A DNA stretch of 64,000 bases, taken from positions 1 through 64,000 of the forward strand of contig NZ_FWXW01000007.1 in assembly GCF_900176335.1 (NCBI RefSeq), given 5' to 3'. The notes beneath the pieces were generated by a model that was not told where the DNA came from, ran no database searches, and saw only the letters and a program-made list of their open reading frames with translations. This document shows, one piece after another, positions 15,482-24,115 of this stretch (its first letter is position 1; every line of letters begins with the position of its first letter). Both the position numbers and the translations under genes were made by a program. Origin of the DNA: Papillibacter cinnamivorans DSM 12816 (lineage in GTDB: Bacteria; Bacillota; Clostridia; Oscillospirales; Oscillospiraceae).

Positions 15482-16677
15482 CAACCATCCATTTTGACGC
15501 CGCCGCCTGCAACCTTTGCAGGCAGTGCATCGAAAAATGCCCCTTCGGCGCCCTGACGTTGGGGGACGAGGGGCTTGAGGTAAACGAAAAGTGCCGCATG
15601 TGCGGCGTATGCGTCAAGGTATGTCCCGTCCGGGCCATCCGCTTTGAGCAGAAGCCCTCCCGGGATCCCGCGGACAAGAGCAAATGGAAGGGCATTTTGA
15701 TCTTCGCCGAGCAGGAAAACGGCGAACTTCATCCCGTTACATATGAACTCATCGGGGAAGCCCGGCGCCTGGCGGCCAAAGTGGGCTATGCTGTCTTCGC
15801 AGTCCTGGTGGGCGGGGAAGAAACGGAGAAAAACGCCGAAGAACTGCTGCCCTACGGAGTAAAAGAAGTCTTCTACTACCAGCATCCGGGCTTTTCCGGC
15901 TTCCGGGCCGACTGCTGTGCCGATGCCGTGGCCGACTGCATTTCCCAGCTTCGCCCCTCGGTGGTCCTCATTGGAGCCACGGCTCTGGGCCGCTCTCTGG
16001 CGCCTCGCCTTTCCGTCCGGTTCCACACGGGGCTCACCGCCGACTGCACAAAGCTGGACATAAACCCCAACACCGATCTTGTTCAGATCCGGCCCGCCTT
16101 CGGCGGCAACGTCATGGCCCGGATCCTGATGGAATATTCCCGGCCCCAGTTTGCTACCGTCCGGTACCGCGTCATGGACAGGGCGGAAAAAACGGACGGT
16201 CCCACAGGAAGGGTGAAGCGGATGCCGGTGTCCGACGCCATGGCCCGCTCCGGCATCGAGGTGTTGAAGATAAGCCCTCTTCCCCGGGAAAAGACTTTGG
16301 AGGAGGAGGAGATCCTGGTGGTGGCCGGGCGCGGTGCGAAAAATGAGGAGGGCGTGGCCCTGGTAAGAAGCCTTGCCGAAGCCCTGGGGGGGCGGCTCTG
16401 CTTCACAAGGCCCATGGCCGAGTGCGGCCTGGGAGACGGCGGAAGCCAGATAGGGCTCTCCGGCAGGACGGTGAGGCCGAAGCTGATCATAACCTGCGGC
16501 GTCTCGGGGGCCATCCAGTTTACCGCCGGGATGAGCGGCAGCGAGTGCATCGTCGCCATCAATTCCGATCCCAATGCCCAGATTTTCAGCATTGCCCACT
16601 ACTGCGTCGTGGACGACCTGTTCCAGGCCGTTCCAGCGATACTGGAGCAGCTGGAAACCGGAAAGGAGGCGCTCTGA
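15478..16677 (+). CDS. etfA: Electron transfer flavoprotein alpha subunit with N-terminal 2x[4Fe-4S] domain (LctC-like)
   Basis: A 399-residue EtfA. Residues about 10-60 form a two-cluster ferredoxin domain: CNLCRQCIEKCP and CRMCGVCVKVCP. The rest is the EtfA body, ending in the FAD-binding domain with GLSGRTVRPKLIITCGVSGA and the SIAHYCVVDD loop. The ferredoxin extension is the mark of EtfA in the bifurcating lactate dehydrogenase and caffeyl-CoA reductase groups. GTG start overlapping the etfB stop (GTGA). It ends one base before the ATG of the dehydrogenase. Confidence 0.88.
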   Translation: MTTIHFDAAACNLCRQCIEKCPFGALTLGDEGLEVNEKCRMCGVCVKVCPVRAIRFEQKPSRDPADKSKWKGILIFAEQENGELHPVTYELIGEARRLAAKVGYAVFAVLVGGEETEKNAEELLPYGVKEVFYYQHPGFSGFRADCCADAVADCISQLRPSVVLIGATALGRSLAPRLSVRFHTGLTADCTKLDINPNTDLVQIRPAFGGNVMARILMEYSRPQFATVRYRVMDRAEKTDGPTGRVKRMPVSDAMARSGIEVLKISPLPREKTLEEEEILVVAGRGAKNEEGVALVRSLAEALGGRLCFTRPMAECGLGDGGSQIGLSGRTVRPKLIITCGVSGAIQFTAGMSGSECIVAINSDPNAQIFSIAHYCVVDDLFQAVPAILEQLETGKEAL

Positions 16678-16678
16678 C

Positions 16679-18103
16679 ATGCCCTATCCCTATAACAGGC
16701 TAGATGCCGCCGGTATCGAGTATATAAAATCCGTTACCTCGCCGGACCGGGTGGCCGTGGGCTGCGACATCCTGCCGGAGTACTCCCACGACGAGATGCC
16801 CGAATACGGCGTTTTCCCCCCGGACCTCTACGTGGAGGCTCTGAATACCGGGGAAGTGTCCGCCGTGATGAAATACGGCTATGAAAACAATATCCCCGTG
16901 GTGGTGCGGGGCGCGGGTTCCGGTCTTGCCGGGGGCGCCACCTGCAAATACGCCGGGATCCTCCTTTCCGTCGTGAAGATGAACCGGATTTACCCCGTGG
17001 ACCGGAAAAATCAGACCGTTACCTGCGAGCCCGGGGCGCTTCTGCTGGACGTGCAGGCGGCCGCGGCGGCCGAGGGGCTGTTTTACCCCCCGGACCCCGG
17101 CGAAAAGACGGCCACCATCGGAGGAAACGTCATCACCAACGCCGGCGGAATGAAGGCGGTGCGCTACGGCCTCACCCGGGATTTCGTCCGGTGCATCCAG
17201 GCGGTGCTGCCGGACGGCTCTGTCGTGGAATTTTCCTCCAACGTGGTGAAGAACACAACGGGGTACGACGTGAAGGACCTGGTGGTCGGCTCCGAGGGGA
17301 CCCTGTGCATTCTCACCCGGGTGACGCTGAAGCTTTTGCCGGCGCCCAAGTTCACCTGCACCCTGGTGATGCCCTTCCCGGACCTGGAGGCATGCGCCGA
17401 CATGGTGCCGAAGGTCCTGGATCTGCCCTTCACTCCCACGGCCATCGAGTTTCTGGAGCGGGAGCTTCTGGAGATCGTGGAGCGCACCCTGAACAAGCCC
17501 TTTCCCGTGCCCGGCGGCGGCGCGGTGCTCATCGTCATGTATGACGCCTCCGGCCGGGAGGAGCTGGAAACGGCCTGCGACCTTGCCTGCGAAGCGGCCC
17601 TGGAGTACGGCGCCATCGACTGCATGATCGCCGACACCCCCGAGCGCATCGCTTCCGTCTGGAGCGTCCGGGGCGCCATCCTGGAGGGCATGAAGGCCGA
17701 CTCCGTGGGCCAGGAGGAGTGCGACGTGGTGGTGCCCCGCAGCGCCATCGCGGAGTATGTCAAGGCGGCCAAGAAGATCGCCCTGGCGCATGGGATCCGG
17801 GTCCAGCCCTGCGGCCACGCGGGGGACGGGAACATCCACACGGAGCTTCTGCGGGACCCCGGCATGAGCGATGAGGCCTGGAAATCGGCCACCCACGCCA
17901 GCCTTACGGAGCTTTACGCCCTGTCCAAGCGACTGGGCGGGCAGCTGTCCGGAGAACACGGCATCGGAAACGGACGGCTGGAATTTCTGGAACCCTTCCT
18001 GGGAGAGCGCATGATCCGGCTCTATAAAGCGATCAAACTGGCCTTCGACGAGAAGCTGGTTTTAAACCCCGGCAAGATCGTGGAATTCAATACCCATAAC
18101 TGA
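16679..18103 (+). CDS. FAD-linked lactate dehydrogenase, GlcD family (LctD-like)
   Basis: A 474-residue PCMH-type FAD enzyme. The FAD-binding stretches are RGAGSGLAGGATCKYAGILL and PPDPGEKTATIGGNV; the C-terminal site has PCGHAGDGNIH and SGEHGIGNGRL. Gene order after EtfBA makes it the lactate-oxidising subunit of an electron-confurcating complex. ATG at 16679 with AAAGGAGG upstream; the longer frame from 16574 runs inside etfA and is rejected. It is a paralogue of the protein at 3679-5103 with the same length, but only this copy sits with Etf. Confidence 0.87.
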   Translation: MPYPYNRLDAAGIEYIKSVTSPDRVAVGCDILPEYSHDEMPEYGVFPPDLYVEALNTGEVSAVMKYGYENNIPVVVRGAGSGLAGGATCKYAGILLSVVKMNRIYPVDRKNQTVTCEPGALLLDVQAAAAAEGLFYPPDPGEKTATIGGNVITNAGGMKAVRYGLTRDFVRCIQAVLPDGSVVEFSSNVVKNTTGYDVKDLVVGSEGTLCILTRVTLKLLPAPKFTCTLVMPFPDLEACADMVPKVLDLPFTPTAIEFLERELLEIVERTLNKPFPVPGGGAVLIVMYDASGREELETACDLACEAALEYGAIDCMIADTPERIASVWSVRGAILEGMKADSVGQEECDVVVPRSAIAEYVKAAKKIALAHGIRVQPCGHAGDGNIHTELLRDPGMSDEAWKSATHASLTELYALSKRLGGQLSGEHGIGNGRLEFLEPFLGERMIRLYKAIKLAFDEKLVLNPGKIVEFNTHN

Positions 18104-18126
18104 AAGGAAAGCGAGAGGGAACGACG

Positions 18127-19302
18127 ATGGAAAAGAAAACCCTGCTGGTGGACAAAAGCAGGATGCCCCTGGCGGTGGGCGTGGCCTTCGTGGCCTTTAC
18201 CACCCAGTTCGGAGGAGGCTTCGCCTCCGGCGCGCAGATTTACTCCTATTTTATCAATTACGGCGTCTGGTGCCTCTTCCTGCCGATCTTCACTCAGTTT
18301 CTCTACGCGCTCTTTTTCTGGTACGGCATGCGCTACTCCTTCCGCAACAAGCTCTACGATTACCGGAGCTTTTCGGATCACTTCTACGGCAGGTTTCGCG
18401 CCCTCTTTTCCAATCTCTTCGAGCTGACCTATCTCATCATGATCTTCACCGCTTCCGCCGCGGCCTTCGCCACCGGCGGCTCCACCCTGAACACCCTCTT
18501 CGGTATCCCTTACTGGGTGTGCACCCTCATCGTGGGAATTTTCATCTTCGTTATCGCCCTTTTCGGCACCAATATGGTGCGCCGGGCCGCCGCCACCGTG
18601 TCCGTTCTCATCATCATCGGTCTTATCGTGGTGCTGGTCCCCAACATCATCGCCCAGTGGGGGAGCATTTCGGCCTCCGTCTCCGCCATGGCAGGAGGGA
18701 CCATGGCCGTCTCCTCCAAGGCCACCGGCGCCTTCGGCCCGGCCCTGTGGATGGCGTTTCTCTACTTCCTGTTCCAGCTGCCCTCCGTGTCCGTCATGTA
18801 CCAGCACATGGAGACGCTTACCAGTGAGGAGCAGGTCAACAAGGCGGCCGTGTACATCTTCATCACCAATACCCTGGCCACCATGCTCTCCATCGTGGGC
18901 CTTCTGGCGGTTGCCTTTGTGGGAAGCCTCGCCAAAGCTTCCGTTCCCATGCTGCTGCTGGTGCAAAACGGCGTGGGAGCCTCGGTGCTGACGCCCGTCA
19001 TCTCCATACTGATCATTCTCGGCGCCATTTCCACGGGGGTGAACATGGTCTCCGGCATCGTCACCCGCTGCGTCAACGCCGTGGAGCGCAGGATCGACGA
19101 TCCGGCCAGGCGGGAATCCGGGCATCTTGCGCGTAATATCGTCTTCGCCTTGATTTTCACTGCCGTCGCCTTCTCCATCGCCCAGTTCGGCCTTATGGCC
19201 GTGGTCAAGAAGGGCTATGCCTATCTCGGCTACGCAGGCCTCATCTCCGTCTTCATTCCCTTCGTCGTGCGTTTCCTTTGGGATCTGAATAAGAAAAAAT
19301 AA
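18127..19302 (+). CDS. YkvI-family multi-pass membrane carrier
   Basis: A 391-residue integral membrane protein with about ten hydrophobic helices and an early glycine-rich motif (TTQFGGGFASGAQIYSYF) typical of YkvI-like proteins in the amino acid/amine transporter superfamily. It is last in the etfBA-dehydrogenase operon, 23 bases after the dehydrogenase, in the place where A. woodii has a lactate permease. It may carry lactate or a related hydroxyacid; the family is not characterised for that, so this is inference. A long antisense frame over this gene is not believed. Confidence 0.75.
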   Translation: MEKKTLLVDKSRMPLAVGVAFVAFTTQFGGGFASGAQIYSYFINYGVWCLFLPIFTQFLYALFFWYGMRYSFRNKLYDYRSFSDHFYGRFRALFSNLFELTYLIMIFTASAAAFATGGSTLNTLFGIPYWVCTLIVGIFIFVIALFGTNMVRRAAATVSVLIIIGLIVVLVPNIIAQWGSISASVSAMAGGTMAVSSKATGAFGPALWMAFLYFLFQLPSVSVMYQHMETLTSEEQVNKAAVYIFITNTLATMLSIVGLLAVAFVGSLAKASVPMLLLVQNGVGASVLTPVISILIILGAISTGVNMVSGIVTRCVNAVERRIDDPARRESGHLARNIVFALIFTAVAFSIAQFGLMAVVKKGYAYLGYAGLISVFIPFVVRFLWDLNKKK

Positions 19303-19339
19303 GGCCTCTTGCCGCCGAAAACGGCATTCTGGACCCCAT

Positions 19340-19391
19340 GAAAAACAGTGCTGCCCCGTAGCCGCCGGCATACGGACAGCGCTGTTTTTTT
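19340..19391 (+). terminator. Terminator of the etf operon
   Basis: AACAGTGCTG near 19344 pairs with CAGCGCTGTT ending near 19385, with one wobble, followed by a T-run. Confidence 0.6.
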
Positions 19392-19440
19392 GCTCTATCT
19401 CACCGAGAGGTTAACATAACAACAAAATAAGAATGGCTAA

Positions 19441-19618
19441 TCCTCTTAAACGCCGTACAAGCTACATTTTCACAGACCCAATAAGCCCCACCAGCTAAAA
19501 CCCGGAGAGCCCCCCATTACGGGCTCAAATCCTCTTAAACGTCGCACAAGGAACGTTTTCATAGACCCATTAAGCCCCACAGTCTAAAACCCGGAACGTT
19601 CCGATCGCGGGCTTAAAA
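19441..19618. repeat. Two tandem 89-bp imperfect repeats
   Basis: Copy 1 (19441-19529) and copy 2 (19530-19618) each begin TCCTCTTAAACG and share ACAGACCCA/ATAGACCCAT, TAAGCCCCAC, TAAAACCCGG and GGGCT blocks in order. They lie in the 650-base gap between the etf operon and a small membrane protein. There is no coding potential. Confidence 0.7.
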
Positions 19619-19713
19619 CAGGCCCCTTGCTATAGAGCTGTCCGTGCGTTCGAAACTACCAATGGTCAATTACTTATTAAGAGCGCCCACAGGAGCACCC
19701 TCCCCATGAAGAT

Positions 19714-19745
19714 CCAGGAGGCCGGAGCCTCCTGGTCTGTTTTTG
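19714..19745 (+). terminator. Hairpin with T-run in the accessory gap
   Basis: CCAGGAGG (19714-19721) and CCTCCTGG (19728-19735) with a 6-base loop, then TCTGTTTTTGG. A second hairpin, ACTTTTTG/CAAAAAGT, follows at about 19749-19769. No gene precedes them directly, so a small RNA or a lost gene may have ended here. Confidence 0.55.
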
Positions 19746-19953
19746 GTGACTTTTTGCAGAAACAAAAAGTTACCCCCAGCGGGGAGCGCGTGCTCCCGTC
19801 CAAACCTTTCGTAAAAAAATGAATAAGTAATTTAAGCGACTCGCATTCTGTAAGATAGTTGCTCGAAAGAACTATTAAGGATATACTGGAAGCGATGAGA
19901 AAGAGTGGATTCTCATCTATGCATCAGGAGGAGGAACAGGTGGAGGTAACCGT

Positions 19954-20250
19954 ATGGAACAGGAAAATGTATTCGTTAAGTATATAGTTATAAGATTAAT
20001 TAAAAAGTATATTGGGCTATACATAATAATCTATGGCATCGCGTTGAGCATCCTGAATATTCATATTGGCAATTATACGATCGGATGTATAGTCTTAGTT
20101 ATAATCAATGGAATTTTAATTTTTGTTAGCAGAAAAGAAAAACACATTATCAATAATTTACTATTGTTGGGGATAGAATTTATAGTAGGTCTGATTCTTT
20201 CTAAGCTGATCAGCTTCATTGTTGTAATAAGTATCATGATGTCGGCATAA
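19954..20250 (+). CDS. Small three-helix membrane protein
   Basis: A 98-residue, very hydrophobic protein with three predicted membrane segments (about residues 20-40, 42-58 and 68-96) and a basic loop SRKEKHI. An overlapping GGAGG site lies seven bases before the ATG. The gene is strongly AT-rich compared with its neighbours, pointing to recent acquisition. I recognise no family. It ends at a strong bidirectional terminator. Confidence 0.6.
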   Translation: MEQENVFVKYIVIRLIKKYIGLYIIIYGIALSILNIHIGNYTIGCIVLVIINGILIFVSRKEKHIINNLLLLGIEFIVGLILSKLISFIVVISIMMSA

Positions 20251-20258
20251 TCGGCTAA

Positions 20259-20290
20259 AAAACCTCCGCCCGGTTTCGGGCGGAGGTTTT
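20259..20290. terminator. Bidirectional terminator
   Basis: A perfect 14-bp stem (20259-20272 with 20277-20290), A-rich on one side and T-rich on the other. It serves the small membrane protein and the convergent ferritin-VIT1 gene. Confidence 0.85.
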
Positions 20291-20309
20291 CATTTGCGTG
20301 ATCAAACCC

Positions 20310-21194
20310 TCACACGCTGATTCCCAGAATCCGCTTCGCCAGAATGGCGATAATGAAGGAAATAACCGCCACGGAAAGGGAGATGGCCGCCATTTCGAGA
20401 AAACGCCTGAAGAAGGGTTCTTCTTTGGCAACGGAGATATAGTAGTTGAAAAACAGGATGATGAGCAGCACGATGGCGATCATCACGGCGAAGGCGGGGA
20501 CGTACATCTTCTCGGGGAAGAGCAGGTAGGGAAGCACCAGCAGAGCCACGGTGATGATATAGGCCGCCCCGGTGTAGGCGCTGGACTTCAGAGCGTCGGG
20601 ACTGCCCTCCGCCCGCTGGGCCAGATAGTTGGAGGCCATCATGGAAAGAGTGGCGGACACCCCTGTGATGATCCCGGTCATGGCAACCAGCCGACTGTTG
20701 GCAAGGGCGAAGGTAACCCCCGCGATGGCCCCGGTAAGCTCCACCAGAGCGTCGTTGAGGCCCAGCACCATGGCCCCCACATAGTGGAGCCTTTCCTCGT
20801 CCAGCATGTCGTAGAGTTCCCGCTCGTGGTGCAGCTCGTCCTCCAGGACGGAGGCCGCCTCCGGCAGCTCCTCCCGCAGGCTTTCGTATTCCGCCGAGGA
20901 GAACCGCTCGGTCTTCTGCATAAGTTTAACCATGAAGGTAAAGCCCATGAGAACGGTTATGAGCTTCATCCGGAGCATCGTGATCCCCCGCGGGCGGATC
21001 TTCTCTCCGGTGTACGATTCCCAGACGGCCGCGTGCTTTGCTTCGTCTGTTGACATCTGCGATAGAACCCGCCGGTTTTCCGGGTTTTTCTCCCGCTTCG
21101 CCATAAAGGCGTAAAGCGCGGCCCCGGTCTCCTCGTCCAGCTGAACGCCGCGGACCCGCCGCAGCAGTTCCGGGCCCAGCTCCATATTAGCCAT
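20310..21194 (-). CDS. Ferritin-like/VIT1 fusion membrane protein (MbfA-like)
   Basis: A 294-residue metal transporter. Residues 1-135 form a rubrerythrin-like four-helix domain with di-iron ligands in DEAKHAAVWESY and EDELHHEREL. Residues 140-294 form a VIT1/CCC1 domain of about five membrane helices (GLNDALVELTGAIAGVTFAL, MMASNYLAQRAEGSP). Members move Fe(II) or Mn(II) out of the cytosol and protect against iron and peroxide. ATG 21194 has GGGAGGG upstream; the extension to 21266 is unlikely. It is a single gene. Confidence 0.85.
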   Translation of the reverse strand: MANMELGPELLRRVRGVQLDEETGAALYAFMAKREKNPENRRVLSQMSTDEAKHAAVWESYTGEKIRPRGITMLRMKLITVLMGFTFMVKLMQKTERFSSAEYESLREELPEAASVLEDELHHERELYDMLDEERLHYVGAMVLGLNDALVELTGAIAGVTFALANSRLVAMTGIITGVSATLSMMASNYLAQRAEGSPDALKSSAYTGAAYIITVALLVLPYLLFPEKMYVPAFAVMIAIVLLIILFFNYYISVAKEEPFFRRFLEMAAISLSVAVISFIIAILAKRILGISV

Positions 21195-21380
21195 GTGGCT
21201 CCCTCCCCTCTCCCGAAACAGGGAGAAATCATATCTGCAGGATACCACCCCCGCCGCGTTTGTCAAGAGTCAATCTTATGCGGGCCCGCCGTTTCCGCAG
21301 TGCAGGATGACTGCGAGCTGCATATGATGGACTGCGGTATTTGAAACAAATACGGTGAAATAAAATGGAGGTAAAACGCA

Positions 21381-22127
21381 ATGGCAAATCATATTAACGA
21401 CTTTGATCCTGCCGGTTTCCCCGGTGCGCCGGGCAGGCATCCGCCTTTTCCACCCTGCCCTCCGGGCCCCCGCGGTCCCGCGGGTCCCCAGGGCCCTCCC
21501 GGTCCCCGCGGACTGCCGGGAAGTCTGAACAATACAGCCGAGTCCTTTGTGTACGCGCAGCTGGCCCATCTTTTGGAGCAGCTGATCGAATATTATCCGG
21601 GACTGACCCTGTATGTGTTCCTCCCCGGGATCAGCCCCTGGTGGATTTCCGGGATACCCTATAGGGTTTACCAATCGACGGAGGGGACTTTTGCCGGGCT
21701 GTTTATGCTCAACGGCAGCGGAGAAGTGGCTTTCCCCCTCAGCGCCATAGCGGCCCTGCAGTTTGAAACCGACACCGCGGTGTATAATCCGGCCATCACG
21801 TATCTGCCGAAGCCGATATTCCCGCCCGGCTACGACACGAATATCGTAACGGCGATTTACGAATATGTCGCCACTTTGACCGGAACGGTGCTGTTCAATA
21901 TCGGCTCCAATGTCCGCAGCATGGATCTGATCTATAAAAATAAATACGGATTGATCGTGCAGGCCACCGACGAGTTAGGCAACAATCCGGCCTTTATCCC
22001 GGTGACCCATATCACCGGGATCGCTCCGCAGGAAACGGCGGGAGGCGCGAAAAAGATCGAGGCTTTCGGAAGCGGAAGGGCGGAAAGCGCGCCGCCTACC
22101 AGGATTCAGGCCGCTATCTATCTGTAA
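21381..22127 (+). CDS. Collagen-like surface protein
   Basis: A 248-residue protein with a Pro-rich start, a short Gly-X-Y run (about residues 30-50: GPRGPAGPQGPPGPRG) and a globular tail of about 195 residues. The start MANHINDFDPAGFPGAPG recalls exosporium-targeting starts of BclA-type proteins only loosely. There is no signal peptide, which fits assembly on the spore from the mother cell. The tail matches no family I know. A GGAGG site lies before the ATG. It is a single gene; a spore surface role is an inference from the collagen motif and the DUF4183 genes nearby. Confidence 0.68.
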   Translation: MANHINDFDPAGFPGAPGRHPPFPPCPPGPRGPAGPQGPPGPRGLPGSLNNTAESFVYAQLAHLLEQLIEYYPGLTLYVFLPGISPWWISGIPYRVYQSTEGTFAGLFMLNGSGEVAFPLSAIAALQFETDTAVYNPAITYLPKPIFPPGYDTNIVTAIYEYVATLTGTVLFNIGSNVRSMDLIYKNKYGLIVQATDELGNNPAFIPVTHITGIAPQETAGGAKKIEAFGSGRAESAPPTRIQAAIYL

Positions 22128-22253
22128 GGCCTTCAATTTCTTGCATCCGGAATCCCGGCGAAATACGGCCGGTAAAAAACCACGGGGACGGCATATCCGC
22201 CTGGAAAGAGCGGAAAAGTCGTCCTCTTTTTGCCCTCCGCCGTCCGGCTGAAA

Positions 22254-22282
22254 TTGACTTGCCCGCCGCCGCCGGATATAAT
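22254..22282 (+). promoter_or_regulatory. Promoter of the 2-hydroxyacid dehydrogenase
   Basis: TTGACT (22254-22259), 17 bases, TATAAT (22277-22282). Transcription from about 22289 excludes the upstream start codon at 22230. Confidence 0.75.
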
Positions 22283-22319
22283 GGAAGCACCTACATTGCA
22301 TAGCGGGAGTATGAACGGT

Positions 22320-23348
22320 ATGAAACTAGTGGTTTTTCAGAAGGCGCCCCTCGGGCTGGATATTACCCTGGAGGAAATGGCGGATAAGTGGCGCGAAGGC
22401 GTCCGGGGCATCCCGGAGATCACCGATTTTCGGCTGGAAACAGCGGATCCGGACGGATGGAGCGGCGGGGAATACGCGCGCCTGATCGGGGACGCGGAAG
22501 CCGCCCTGGGGGTGAATCTCACAAAAAAGCTTCTCACGGAGGAGTTTTTTAAAGAGCATCCCGGGCTCAGATATATCGCCACCTTTGCTCACGGTTTTGA
22601 GGAGATCGACCCGGCGCTCCCCGCGAAGTACGACGTAACGCTGTCAAACACCGTCTACGGGGACCACACCATCGCCCAGTATGCCATCGCGATGCTCCTG
22701 GACATCTGCCATAAGGTTTCTTTGCACAGCGAGTACACAAAGCACGGCTACTGGGAACAGAAGGGGGAGCAAAGCCGCTCCTACGCCCGGTACGCGGCGC
22801 TTTTCACCCGGCAGATCGAGCTGTGCGGCAAGACCTTCGGCGTGCTGGGCCTGGGCTCCATCGGCCTGCGGGCCGGAAAGATCGCCGATGCCATGGGCAT
22901 GCGTGTCATCGGCCAAAGCCGGCATAAAAAGACCGGCCCCCAGTACGATTTCGTGGAACAGGTCTCTCTGGAGGAGCTGCTCTCGCGCTCCGACGTTCTG
23001 TCGCTCCACTGCCCGCTGACGGAGGAAAGCCGGAACATCATAAACCGGGAGACCATCGCCGGAATGAAGCCCGGCGCGATCCTCATCAACACCGCCCGCG
23101 GGGGACTCGTGGACGAGGCGGCTCTCTATGAGGCCCTTGAGAGCCGCAGGCTCTATGCCGCGGCCCTGGACGTCCTGGTGAACGAGCCGCCAAAGGAGAG
23201 GATCCCCCTCATGGACTCCCCCTGGTGTACCATCACCTCCCACATCGCCTGGCTCTCCCGGGATTCCCGCCTTCGCACCGTGGATATCGCGCTGGAAAAC
23301 CTTAAAGCGTATCTGGGCGGACACCCCGTCAGCGTCATCGGCGGCTGA
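22320..23348 (+). CDS. D-isomer-specific 2-hydroxyacid dehydrogenase (NAD-dependent)
   Basis: A 342-residue soluble oxidoreductase. The Rossmann domain shows GKTFGVLGLGSIGLRAGKIA, then SLHCPLTEESRNIINRETIA, INTARGGLVDEAALYEALE, and the catalytic His region near SPWCTITSHIAWLS. Phosphoglycerate, lactate or hydroxypyruvate-type substrates are all possible. ATG 22320 (MKLVVFQK) lies ten bases after GGGAG and after the mapped promoter. It stands apart from the FAD-linked lactate enzymes and has no visible partner. Confidence 0.85.
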   Translation: MKLVVFQKAPLGLDITLEEMADKWREGVRGIPEITDFRLETADPDGWSGGEYARLIGDAEAALGVNLTKKLLTEEFFKEHPGLRYIATFAHGFEEIDPALPAKYDVTLSNTVYGDHTIAQYAIAMLLDICHKVSLHSEYTKHGYWEQKGEQSRSYARYAALFTRQIELCGKTFGVLGLGSIGLRAGKIADAMGMRVIGQSRHKKTGPQYDFVEQVSLEELLSRSDVLSLHCPLTEESRNIINRETIAGMKPGAILINTARGGLVDEAALYEALESRRLYAAALDVLVNEPPKERIPLMDSPWCTITSHIAWLSRDSRLRTVDIALENLKAYLGGHPVSVIGG

Positions 23349-23409
23349 AAACTGGAGGTATCGGCAGGGTAAGAGAAGAGGGCTTTTCAGATTCCTAAAG
23401 GAGAACGAC

Positions 23410-23943
23410 ATGAGATTCAGAGCCGCACAATATGGGCTTCTGCTGTTTAATGTAGGATTTATCGTATTTGGTGCGCTGACATTTTTATTTCTATTGGGTG
23501 CGATCTGTATTCCTAACGGTAGGGTAGCGCTGCTGATCATGACCGGATTGGGGCTGGTCATGGTAGGAATGCTTCGTTATTCCGCGAGGGATACCCACGC
23601 ATGGATCTATATCGACAGCGCAGGAGTAAAAAGAAAATGGCTGTTCGGGGTCAACGATGCGATTGCGTGGGATGAGTGCGCCGACATCGGGATTGCGAAA
23701 ATCGATGTGGGCGCGTATGGAATCCATCACTGGATCTATCGGCTCTATTTTTCAAAAGTGCTGCTGACCCAACAGCAGGTCCAAAACTCGCAAAATATAA
23801 AACTCAATAGAAGCGATTGTATTATGGTGGATTTCAGCCAGGAAGTGCTAAATGAGGTATTAAAGTACGTCGACAGGGAGAAAATTCGAAACCTGCATCT
23901 GGCATCTCAGATAAAATCAGTTTTTTTTAATCAGAAACCATGA
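23410..23943 (+). CDS. Two-helix membrane protein, possible bacterial PH-like domain
   Basis: A 177-residue protein with two membrane segments (about residues 8-33 and 38-56) and a cytosolic domain rich in beta strands (THAWIYIDSAGVKRKWLFG, IAWDECADIGIAKI), as in small membrane-anchored PH-like proteins. That family call is tentative. It is more AT-rich than its neighbours. The AAAGGAGAACG site precedes the ATG. It ends at the hairpin at 23952-23985. Confidence 0.55.
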   Translation: MRFRAAQYGLLLFNVGFIVFGALTFLFLLGAICIPNGRVALLIMTGLGLVMVGMLRYSARDTHAWIYIDSAGVKRKWLFGVNDAIAWDECADIGIAKIDVGAYGIHHWIYRLYFSKVLLTQQQVQNSQNIKLNRSDCIMVDFSQEVLNEVLKYVDREKIRNLHLASQIKSVFFNQKP

Positions 23944-23951
23944 GATAGAAT

Positions 23952-23990
23952 CAAAAGAGGATGGTATCGTGAACCATCCTCTTTTATTTT
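23952..23990 (+). terminator. Rho-independent terminator
   Basis: AAAAGAGGATGGT and ACCATCCTCTTTT form a 13-bp stem with a 7-base loop, followed by ATTTTG. Confidence 0.8.
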
Positions 23991-24115
23991 GTATGATATA
24001 CATATCTCGTATCATACGGAAAAAGAAATCACCGGCTTTTACGCGCTTTTCCCCCCAAAAAGCCAACAATAAAATTGTTAATAACAATCAGAATGCCCCT
24101 GATACCGGAACGATT

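Noticed and set aside
18022-19371. A 449-codon reverse-strand open frame over the YkvI-like gene
   Set aside because: Its product is rich in His, Gly and Asp with no fold pattern; it is the shadow of a membrane-protein gene with strong codon bias. No ribosome site.
19441-19618. CRISPR-like array
   Set aside because: Only two imperfect copies with no constant-length spacers and no cas genes.
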